Assembly (NCBI GenBank): GCA_007116585.1
Contig: SKIE01000171.1
Location: 1-5,035, forward strand
DNA: 5,035 bases
Reading direction: 5' to 3'
Source: Wenzhouxiangella sp.
GTDB taxonomy: Bacteria > Pseudomonadota > Gammaproteobacteria > Xanthomonadales > Wenzhouxiangellaceae
This document shows, piece by piece, positions 1 through 5,035 of the stretch (the stretch's first letter is position 1; the number at the start of each line of letters is the position of its first letter). The position numbers and the translations under genes are program-made. The notes below the pieces were generated by a model. That model made no database searches. It was not told the DNA's origin and was given only the letters and a program-made list of their open reading frames with translations.

Positions 1-1137
1 CAGGGCCGTGTGCTACAGGTGCTGGATCGCGGTGAGCCGCAGCCGGGTCAGGACCTGCGCCTGAGTATCGATCTCGATCTGCAGCTGGCGGCGGTCGATG
101 CCCTGGGCGGGGAAGCCGGTGCTGTGGTCGTGCTGGATGTGGACAGCGGCGAGGTGCTGGCGCTGGTCAGCAAACCGGGTTTCGACCCCAATTTATTCGT
201 CCACGGCATCAGCGCGTCGCTCTACAACGAGCTGCTGACGCATCCGCGCCGCCCGCTGTTCAACCGCTTCCTGTCCGGCGGCTATGAGCCCGGCTCGACG
301 GTCAAACCATTTCTTTCCATGGCCGGGCTGGAAACCGGGGCCATTACGCCACAGACGCAGGTGTTTTCCAACGGCGAATTCCGTCTGCCCGGTCACAGCC
401 GCCGCTACCGCGACTGGCGTCGGGGTGGACACGGCTGGGTCGATCTGGAGCTGGCCCTGGCCGAGTCGGTCAACGTCTATTACTACCAGCTGGCGGTCGA
501 GCTGGGTATCGACCGCATGGCCCGGGAGTTGGCGCTGTTCGGGTTCGGCCGGAGGACCGGGCTGGATCTGCCGGGAGAGTCCAGCGGCGTGCTCCCCACC
601 CGCAGCTGGAAACGGGCCACGTTCGGCGAGCCCTGGTTTCCGGGCGAGACGGTCATTACCGGCATTGGCCAGGGTTTTACCGTCGTCACCCCCTTGCAGC
701 TGGCGCACGCGACGGCGGCCCTGGCCGGGCGCGGGCGTACTGCCTCGCCGTCGCTGGCCGTGGCCGGGGAACCCGTGCAGATGGTGGCCCACTATCCGGC
801 CCACTGGGATGCGGTGTTCAACGGTCTGGCCGCAGTGGTGCATGGCCAGTCCGGTACGGCCCGCAGCGTCGCGCGTCAACTGCCGGTGGAAGTCGGCGGC
901 AAGACCGGTACCGCCCAGGTGTTTGCCCGCCCTGATGATGACGTTGAGCGCGCCCGCATGGCCGAACTGGAATTGCCCTGGCATCTGCGCAACCACGCGC
1001 TGTTTATCGGGTTTGCGCCGCTGGATCAGCCGCGTATTGCCTTGAGCGTGGTGGTGGAGCACGGCGGCGGCGGTGCCAGCGTGGCCGCACCCGTAGCCGC
1101 TGCCGTGATGGACCGTGCCATGGGCCTGGGGTACTGA
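1..1137 (+). CDS. mrdA: Penicillin-binding protein 2 (elongasome DD-transpeptidase), 3' part
   Basis: Class B penicillin-binding protein that cross-links nascent peptidoglycan during lateral wall growth, acting on the periplasmic face of the inner membrane as partner of RodA. The frame is open from base 1, so the gene enters from upstream. The 378 visible residues are the end of the pedestal region and the whole transpeptidase domain. Numbering from base 1, the SxxK motif is S99-T-V-K102 within PGSTVKP (S99 the acylated nucleophile), SxN is S156-V-N158, and KTG is K301-T-G303 followed by TAQVF. The GIGQG stretch (221-225) and TPLQLA also fit PBP2. By comparison with E. coli PBP2 (nucleophile S330), about 230 N-terminal residues, including the membrane anchor, are missing. 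The protein ends soon after the last domain strand and helix (GLGY), without the C-terminal tail of E. coli PBP2. The stop codon overlaps the rodA start. FtsI is the alternative, but the following rodA and the motif context favour PBP2. Family and role are near certain. Confidence 0.96.
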   Translation, partial: QGRVLQVLDRGEPQPGQDLRLSIDLDLQLAAVDALGGEAGAVVVLDVDSGEVLALVSKPGFDPNLFVHGISASLYNELLTHPRRPLFNRFLSGGYEPGSTVKPFLSMAGLETGAITPQTQVFSNGEFRLPGHSRRYRDWRRGGHGWVDLELALAESVNVYYYQLAVELGIDRMARELALFGFGRRTGLDLPGESSGVLPTRSWKRATFGEPWFPGETVITGIGQGFTVVTPLQLAHATAALAGRGRTASPSLAVAGEPVQMVAHYPAHWDAVFNGLAAVVHGQSGTARSVARQLPVEVGGKTGTAQVFARPDDDVERARMAELELPWHLRNHALFIGFAPLDQPRIALSVVVEHGGGGASVAAPVAAAVMDRAMGLGY

Positions 1138-2243
1138 TGGCAACAGTTCATGCGCCGGCCTTGCCGTGGTTCCCGACCCTGCGCCTGGACGGCTGGCTGC
1201 TGGCGCTGTTGCTGCTGTTGATGGGTGCGGGCTTGTTCGTGCTCTACAGCGCCGGCGAGCAGGATATCGGCCTGGTCTGGCGACAGGCGGTCCGCCTCGG
1301 TTTGGGCCTGGGCGCGCTGCTGGTCATGGCGCACCTGCCGCCGCGGTTTTTGCAGATCTGGGCGCCGTGGCTATTCATGCTGGCCTTGCTGCTGCTGGTG
1401 GCGACGGCCTTTTTTGGTGTCGGGCGCGGGGCACAGCGCTGGCTGGACCTGGGCGTGCTGCGGTTTCAGCCGGCCGAGGCCATGAAGCTGGCCCTGCCGC
1501 TGATGCTGGCTTCGCTGATGGCCCGACGGCCTCTGCCGCCCGGCTGGGTCGACAGCGCGGTTGCCCTCTGCCTGATCCTGGTGCCGGTGGCGTTGATCGT
1601 CAATCAGCCGGATCTGGGTACCGCCGTGCTGGTCGCGGCCAGCGGCCTGGGCCTGCTGTTCCTGGCCGGTCTGCGCTGGCGCCTGATTTTCCTGATGGCC
1701 GGTGCGGTGGCCGCGGCCCTGCCGCTGGCCTGGGTCAATCTGCACGGCTACCAGCAAAACAGGGTGCTGACCTTCCTGAACCCCGAGCGCGATCCGCTGG
1801 GGGAGGGGTGGAATATCATCCAGTCGAAGATTGCGGTGGGCTCGGGTGGTCTGACCGGCAAGGGCTGGCAGGCCAGCAGCCAGTCGCATCTGGAGTTTCT
1901 GCCTGAGCCGCACACCGATTTTATTTTTTCGGTGCTGGCCGAGGAGTTCGGTTTCCTGGGAGTGGTTGCACTTCTGGTGTTGTACGCGGCGATTATTCTG
2001 CGTGCGGTCTACATGGCCAGCCGCTGTCGCGACAGTTTCGGTCGCCTGCTGGCCGGCAGCGTCGCGCTGATGTTCTTTTTGTACACCGCGGTGAATGTCG
2101 CCATGGTCAGCGGTTTGCTCCCCGTGGTTGGCGTACCGCTGCCGCTGGTCAGCTATGGCGGGACCTCGGCGGTGACCTTGCTGGCCGGGTTCGGGCTGAT
2201 CATGGGCTTGTACAGCCGCCGCCGCTTCATGGATGGCGCATGA
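1137..2243 (+). CDS. rodA: RodA, SEDS-family peptidoglycan glycosyltransferase
   Basis: Polytopic inner-membrane protein that polymerises lipid II into glycan strands and forms the elongation synthase with PBP2. It has 368 residues, almost the length of E. coli RodA (370), with about ten hydrophobic segments starting near residue 18. SEDS signatures are present: RGAQRWLDLG (98-106), FQPAEAMKL (110-118) with E114, QPDLGTA (157-163), NRVLTFLNPERDP (208-220), GWNIIQSKIAVGSGG (224-238), and FLPEPHTDFIF (254-264). D261 of that last motif aligns with the catalytic Asp of RodA proteins (E. coli D262); E114 matches the conserved Glu near it. PLPLVSYGGTS (334-344) is the usual C-terminal motif. The ATG at 1137 shares its A with the PBP2 stop (TGATG). 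A weak G-rich SD (GGGG, 1128-1131) lies five bases upstream, so translation is probably coupled to mrdA. FtsW is the main alternative, but length, neighbours and the HTDFIF context favour RodA. Confidence 0.97.
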   Translation: MATVHAPALPWFPTLRLDGWLLALLLLLMGAGLFVLYSAGEQDIGLVWRQAVRLGLGLGALLVMAHLPPRFLQIWAPWLFMLALLLLVATAFFGVGRGAQRWLDLGVLRFQPAEAMKLALPLMLASLMARRPLPPGWVDSAVALCLILVPVALIVNQPDLGTAVLVAASGLGLLFLAGLRWRLIFLMAGAVAAALPLAWVNLHGYQQNRVLTFLNPERDPLGEGWNIIQSKIAVGSGGLTGKGWQASSQSHLEFLPEPHTDFIFSVLAEEFGFLGVVALLVLYAAIILRAVYMASRCRDSFGRLLAGSVALMFFLYTAVNVAMVSGLLPVVGVPLPLVSYGGTSAVTLLAGFGLIMGLYSRRRFMDGA

Positions 2244-2252
2244 TCAGCGCGA

Positions 2253-2263
2253 CCGGAATCCGG
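2253..2263. repeat. Short perfect dyad CCGGAATCCGG just after rodA
   Basis: CCGGA and TCCGG are perfect inverted copies around a single A, starting ten bases after the rodA stop. The one-base centre means it cannot fold tightly as an RNA hairpin in full, so it is more like a protein-binding dyad than a terminator. No T-run follows. It overlaps the region where the -35 of the candidate promoter would fall. A second palindrome, CGGCGCGCCG, lies at 2313-2322. In DNA this rich in G+C either may be chance. Confidence 0.25.
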
Positions 2264-2277
2264 CCTTCGGCTCAGGA

Positions 2278-2283
2278 TAGAAT
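2278..2283 (+). promoter_or_regulatory. Possible -10 box of an internal promoter for mltB-rlpA-dacA
   Basis: TAGAAT matches the sigma-70 -10 consensus at five of six positions. It sits in the only sizeable non-coding gap of the cluster, about 90 bases before the mltB start, and is followed by a G+C-rich stretch (GCGCGGC). No good -35 element lies 15-19 bases upstream; the best hexamers match only one or two positions. A separate TTGACC (2308-2313) resembles a -35 box but has no decent -10 at the right distance. If real, this would let the hydrolase genes be transcribed apart from mrdA-rodA. This is a guess from pattern and position only. Confidence 0.3.
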
Positions 2284-2351
2284 GCGCGGCGACGAGTCGG
2301 GAAACCTTTGACCGGCGCGCCGCTCTATTGGATGACTGTCAACTGCCGCGC

Positions 2352-2357
2352 GAGGAA
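2352..2357 (+). promoter_or_regulatory. Probable ribosome-binding site of the mltB-type gene
   Basis: GAGGAA is the best Shine-Dalgarno match upstream of the ATG at 2370. The spacing of 12 bases is somewhat long; a weaker GGA at 2360-2362 is seven bases away. It supports ATG 2370 over the in-frame TTG at 2328, which would place 14 polar residues ahead of the signal peptide. Confidence 0.5.
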
Positions 2358-2369
2358 TCGGACGCATCA

Positions 2370-3344
2370 ATGAAATATTTCCTGACCCTGTTCCTGTTAC
2401 TGGGCCTGAGCCTGCTGGTCTCCGCGGCGGCCTCGGCCGATGAGCCGCATCCGGGTGCCGAGGATTTCCTCGCTCGCGCCATGGCCGAACACGACCTGGA
2501 CGAGGCCTTGATCCGGTCGGTGCTGGCCGATGCCAGCTACCAGCAGGCCATCATCGACGCGATCAGCCGGCCGGCCGAGGCCCGACCCTGGTACCAGTAC
2601 CGCCCGATTTTCATGACCGAAACGCGGATCGATGGAGGCGTCGAATTCTGGCGGGCAAACGCCCAGCTGCTCGATGAAATTAACGAGCGGTTCGGCGTCC
2701 CGATCGAGGTGATCGTGGCCATTGTTGGCGTCGAGACCAATTACGGCATGAACACCGGCAGCTTCCGCGTGATCGATGCGCTGGCCACGCTGGGGTTTTA
2801 TTTTCCGCGCCGGGCTGATTTCTTTGCCTCGGAGCTGGGGCACTTTCTTGCCCTTTCCGCTGAGGAAGATCTGCCGATCTTCGAGGTTCGCGGCTCGTAT
2901 GCCGGTGCCATGGGGATCGGCCAGTTCATTCCGTCCAGCTACCGCGCCTATGCGGTTGATTTCGACGGCAGCGGCCGGCGTGACCTGTGGCGGTCTCTTC
3001 CTGACGCGCTGGGCTCGGTGGCCAATTACCTTGCGGTGCATCGCTGGGTGCCGGAAGCGCCCGTCGTGCTTGCGGTGGAGCGCATGCCACCCGATCTGGA
3101 CGAAGACTTTCCGATCCGTCCGCGCCATACCCTCGGCGACCTGGCTGATCTGGGCATTGAGTTCGAGAGCAACGGCCTGCCCGGCGAAACCGCAGCCACG
3201 GTCATTGAGCTTGAGGGGGCAGAAGGGTCGGAATACTGGATCGGACTGAACAATTTCTATGTCATCACCCGGTACAACCGCTCGCCGCTTTACGCCATGG
3301 CCGTGACCCAGCTGGCCGAGGCGATTCGGGAGCGCGCCGAATGA
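2370..3344 (+). CDS. mltB: MltB-type lytic murein transglycosylase (GH103 family), apparently soluble periplasmic
   Basis: Cleaves the MurNAc-GlcNAc bond of peptidoglycan with formation of 1,6-anhydroMurNAc, in the periplasm. The protein has 324 residues from ATG 2370. Residues 1-23 look like a Sec signal peptide (one Lys, a Leu-rich core, cleavage likely after ASA at 21-23). There is no lipobox Cys, unlike E. coli MltB. The body aligns along its length with E. coli MltB/Slt35: IVGVETNYG (118-126) with E122 as the catalytic acid (E. coli E162), DALATLGFYFPRRADFF (136-152), GSYAGAMGIGQFIPSSY (175-191), an EF-hand-like DFDGSGRRD loop (197-205) where Slt35 binds calcium, GSVANY (215-220), and the C-terminal YWIGLNNFYVITRYN (289-303). 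An in-frame TTG at 2328 would add 14 residues, but the signal peptide favours 2370. The last four bases overlap the rlpA start. The family is certain; the choice between the names mltB and sltB depends on lipidation, which I infer to be absent. Confidence 0.93.
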   Translation: MKYFLTLFLLLGLSLLVSAAASADEPHPGAEDFLARAMAEHDLDEALIRSVLADASYQQAIIDAISRPAEARPWYQYRPIFMTETRIDGGVEFWRANAQLLDEINERFGVPIEVIVAIVGVETNYGMNTGSFRVIDALATLGFYFPRRADFFASELGHFLALSAEEDLPIFEVRGSYAGAMGIGQFIPSSYRAYAVDFDGSGRRDLWRSLPDALGSVANYLAVHRWVPEAPVVLAVERMPPDLDEDFPIRPRHTLGDLADLGIEFESNGLPGETAATVIELEGAEGSEYWIGLNNFYVITRYNRSPLYAMAVTQLAEAIRERAE

Positions 3345-4159
3345 TCAGTCAGACCCGGCGGCTTCTTCCGGCCGTGGTCTTATTCCTGCTTGCGGGCTGT
3401 GCGGCGCTGGTCGAACAGCCGGGCCCCGGCCCGGCCAAGCCGCCGGGTGAGGTCGGTGACGGCGCACCGGATACGGAGCTCGACGTCAGCCTTATCCGGC
3501 CGATGGTGCCGGCGCCCGAGCCACGCAGCCCGTACGGCAATCACAGTCCCTACACGGTGCTGGGGCAGACCTACCACGTCAAAAGCAGCGCCGTCGGCTA
3601 CCGCGAGCAGGGTATTGCCTCGTGGTATGGCACCAAGTTCCACGGCCGGCTGACCTCCTCCGGCGAGCCCTACGACATGTATCAATTGACGGCGGCGCAC
3701 CGCTCGCTGCCGCTGCCGACCTTTGCCGAGGTGACCAATCTCGACAATGGCCGCAGCATTATCGTGCGGATCAATGATCGCGGGCCGTTCCATCCGGACC
3801 GGATCATCGATCTGTCCTGGGCGGCGGCGGTCAAGCTGGGCATCGAGCAGGCCGGTACCGGGCCGGTGGAGGTGCGCGCGATCACTTTCGATGAGCCGAT
3901 CATGACCCGGATCCGCCCGGCGCGCCTGCCGGTCCTGCTTCAGGTGGGTGCGTTTTCCGAACGTCAGCGCGCTGAGTCGGTTGCCGCGGCGCTGACCGAC
4001 AATGGTCTGGCGCCGGTCAGGACCGAATCGGCCCGCAACGCCTCGGGCAATATCTGGCGGGTCCGCATCGGCCCCCTGTACGAGCTTGATGACGTGCTCC
4101 AGCGGGTCGATCAGGTGACCGAACTGGGTTTTGATCATCCGCAATATGTCTATCCCTAA
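3341..4159 (+). CDS. rlpA: RlpA, septal-ring lytic transglycosylase lipoprotein with SPOR domain
   Basis: Predicted outer-membrane lipoprotein of 272 residues. Residues 1-20 form a lipoprotein signal with lipobox LAGC (17-20, acylated C20). Position +2 is Ala, not the Asp that signals inner-membrane retention. A Pro/Gly-rich linker follows (about 26-66). The double-psi beta-barrel spans about 88-182: GIASWYGTKFHGRLTSSGE (91-109), LTAAHRSLPLPT (116-127), VTNLDNGRSIIVRINDRGPF (131-150) and RIIDLSWAAA (154-163). E109 and D157 sit at the motif positions linked to catalysis in RlpA, D157 being the likely counterpart of the MltA catalytic Asp. A C-terminal SPOR domain (about 197-272, starting at LLQVGAFSE) should bind glycan strands stripped of stem peptides, as at division septa. 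In Pseudomonas aeruginosa RlpA cleaves such denuded strands; in E. coli no such activity was found, so activity here is inferred. The ATG at 3341 overlaps the mltB stop (ATGA), with a good SD (GGGAG, 3328-3332) eight bases upstream. Confidence 0.95.
   Translation: MISQTRRLLPAVVLFLLAGCAALVEQPGPGPAKPPGEVGDGAPDTELDVSLIRPMVPAPEPRSPYGNHSPYTVLGQTYHVKSSAVGYREQGIASWYGTKFHGRLTSSGEPYDMYQLTAAHRSLPLPTFAEVTNLDNGRSIIVRINDRGPFHPDRIIDLSWAAAVKLGIEQAGTGPVEVRAITFDEPIMTRIRPARLPVLLQVGAFSERQRAESVAAALTDNGLAPVRTESARNASGNIWRVRIGPLYELDDVLQRVDQVTELGFDHPQYVYP
3419..3434 (+). repeat. GC-only inverted repeat (hairpin) in the 5' part of rlpA
   Basis: CCGGGC and GCCCGG flank a four-base centre, giving a six-pair all-GC stem about 80 bases after the rlpA start. 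It lies in the codons for the Pro/Gly-rich linker (PGPGP), whose codons are necessarily rich in C and G, so the symmetry may be a by-product. No U-run follows, so it is not an intrinsic terminator. Confidence 0.4.
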
Positions 4160-4175
4160 ATATCCTCCAATCCTC

Positions 4176-5035
4176 ATGCCCAAGACACTGCTCCAGACCG
4201 TTCTGATCGGATTTGTTCTCGGCCTCGCGGCTGCCTCGCACGCCCAGGTGCCGGTGCCGGCGCCACCGTCGATCGGTGCCACCAGCTACGTGCTGGTTGA
4301 CTTCCACAGCGAGAAGGCGCTGGCCGAGCGTGACAGCGAGGCGCCGGTCGAGCCAGCCAGCATTACCAAGCTGATGACCTCCTACATTGCGTTTCGCGAA
4401 ATCGCGCGCGGCAACCTGAGCCTGGATGATGAAGTCCTGGTGTCGGAAAAAGCCTGGCGCACGGCCGGGTCGCGCATGTTCATCGAGGTCGGTGACCGGG
4501 TTCGGGTCGAGGACTTGCTCAAGGGCATTATCATCCAGTCGGGCAACGACGCCAGCGTGGCCATTGCCGAGCATATTGCCGGCGACGAGGAGGTTTTTGC
4601 CAGCATGATGAACGAGGCGGCCGCGCAGCTGGGCATGACCGGCACGAACTACACCAACTCGACCGGCCTACCCGATCCGTCCATGGTCACGACCGCGCGC
4701 GATTCGGCCTTGCTGGCACGCGCCCTGATCTCTGAATTTCCGGACTTCTACTCCTGGTATTCCCAGCGCGAATTCACCTTCGGCGGTATCCGTCAGCACA
4801 ACCGCAACCGCCTGCTGTGGCGCGATCCGTCGGTCGACGGCCTCAAGACCGGGCATACCAGCAGCGCCGGCTACTGCCTGGTGACATCGGCCAGCCGCGA
4901 CGGCATGCGCCTGATCAGCGTGGTGATGGGCACCGACAGCGAAGAGGCGCGGGCCACGGCCAGCCAGGCGTTGCTGAACTACGGCTTTCGCTTTTTCGAG
5001 ACCTATCAGCTCTACGACGGCGCCGTCGAGCTCAG
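4176..5035 (+). CDS. dacA: D-alanyl-D-alanine carboxypeptidase (PBP5/6 family), 5' part
   Basis: Removes the terminal D-Ala from pentapeptide stems in the periplasm, limiting cross-linking. The 286 visible residues begin with a Sec signal peptide (hydrophobic core about 5-20, cleavage likely after SHA at 21-23). The peptidase S11 motifs are intact: SxxK is S62-I-T-K65 (S62 the nucleophile), SxN is S122-G-N124, and KTG is K224-T-G226 in DGLKTGHT. Further PBP5 hallmarks are EFTFGGIRQHNRN (199-211) and LLNYGFRFFETY (266-277). The reading frame stays open to the end of the window, which cuts the gene within the start of the C-terminal beta-rich domain. That domain and the usual amphipathic membrane-anchoring helix are not seen. 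The ATG at 4176 lies 16 bases after the rlpA stop and has no SD sequence. An in-frame ATG at 4146, inside rlpA, would add ten residues, but 4176 gives the better signal peptide. Translation is probably coupled to rlpA. In Pseudomonas the equivalent gene is called dacC. Confidence 0.95.
   Translation, partial: MPKTLLQTVLIGFVLGLAAASHAQVPVPAPPSIGATSYVLVDFHSEKALAERDSEAPVEPASITKLMTSYIAFREIARGNLSLDDEVLVSEKAWRTAGSRMFIEVGDRVRVEDLLKGIIIQSGNDASVAIAEHIAGDEEVFASMMNEAAAQLGMTGTNYTNSTGLPDPSMVTTARDSALLARALISEFPDFYSWYSQREFTFGGIRQHNRNRLLWRDPSVDGLKTGHTSSAGYCLVTSASRDGMRLISVVMGTDSEEARATASQALLNYGFRFFETYQLYDGAVEL

Noticed and set aside
193..1143. Long minus-strand open frame (316 codons) opposite mrdA
   Set aside because: It lies wholly against a strongly conserved coding region. 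Its translation is rich in Arg, Gly, His and Gln with no recognisable domain, which is typical of antisense frames in GC-rich genes.
1115..1906. Plus-strand 263-codon frame overlapping rodA
   Set aside because: It is an out-of-frame Ala/Gly/Arg-rich shadow of rodA with no plausible domain.
1371..1913. Minus-strand frame (180 codons) opposite rodA
   Set aside because: It is extremely rich in Gln, Arg and His because it is the reverse of Leu codons (CTG read as CAG) in RodA membrane segments.
2240..2247. ATGATCAG at the end of rodA, repeated at the mltB/rlpA junction (3341-3348)
   Set aside because: The identity is only eight bases and flanking similarity fades quickly. Two copies at gene junctions rich in ATGA are probably chance.
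2263..2271. GCC-TTC-GGC hairpin after rodA as a transcription terminator
   Set aside because: The stem is only three pairs (plus a possible G-U) with a three-base loop and no following T-run.
2240..2311. 23-codon open frame starting in an ATGA overlap with the rodA stop
   Set aside because: The coupled-start geometry is appealing, but the peptide is short, polar and unrecognisable. It covers the region with promoter-like elements and nothing supports translation.
2328..2369. TTG at 2328 as an N-terminal extension of the mltB-type gene
   Set aside because: It would add 14 polar, partly acidic residues before a normal signal peptide. The ATG at 2370 has a plausible SD and the right N-terminus.
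3380..4282. Long minus-strand open frame (300 codons) opposite rlpA and the start of dacA
   Set aside because: The composition is Arg/Gly/Pro-rich with no domain, and it spans two well-identified genes on the other strand. It is an artefact of GC-biased codon use.

Overview
The window is a GC-rich (by eye about 60-65 % G+C), densely packed, entirely plus-strand stretch of bacterial chromosome. It carries a classic peptidoglycan-elongation cluster in the order mrdA (PBP2, 3' part) - rodA - mltB-type lytic transglycosylase - rlpA - dacA (5' part). E. coli has mrdA-mrdB-rlpA-dacA without an mltB in between, whereas Pseudomonas and several other Gammaproteobacteria carry a MltB/SltB-type gene at this position. 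The order plus the protein sequences therefore suggest a GC-rich gammaproteobacterium outside the Enterobacteriaceae, perhaps Xanthomonadales-, Chromatiales- or Pseudomonas-like. I cannot name the genus.

Layout: bases 1-1137 encode the transpeptidase domain of PBP2, whose N-terminus lies upstream of the window. rodA (1137-2243) shares one base with the PBP2 stop codon (TGATG). A 126-base gap (2244-2369) is the only sizeable non-coding stretch. It holds a possible -10 box, two short dyads and the probable mltB ribosome-binding site, and no convincing terminator. The mltB-type gene (2370-3344) and rlpA (3341-4159) overlap by four bases (ATGA). dacA begins 16 bases after the rlpA stop, with no recognisable Shine-Dalgarno sequence, and runs off the end of the window.

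The genes plausibly work together. RodA polymerises glycan strands from lipid II and PBP2 cross-links them (the Rod/elongasome synthase pair). The MltB-type enzyme and RlpA cleave glycan strands as lytic transglycosylases, and DacA trims pentapeptide side chains to limit cross-linking. All recognisable catalytic motifs are intact: SxxK/SxN/KTG in both penicillin-binding proteins, the RodA catalytic Asp, and the MltB-type catalytic Glu.

I found no mobile element, CRISPR array, RNA gene or unexplained coding region, and I do not think this window contains a new system. The points worth a second look are modest: the MltB-type protein appears soluble rather than lipid-anchored, the dacA start is ambiguous and lacks an SD sequence, the rodA-mltB gap may hold an internal promoter, and a strong GC hairpin lies early in rlpA.
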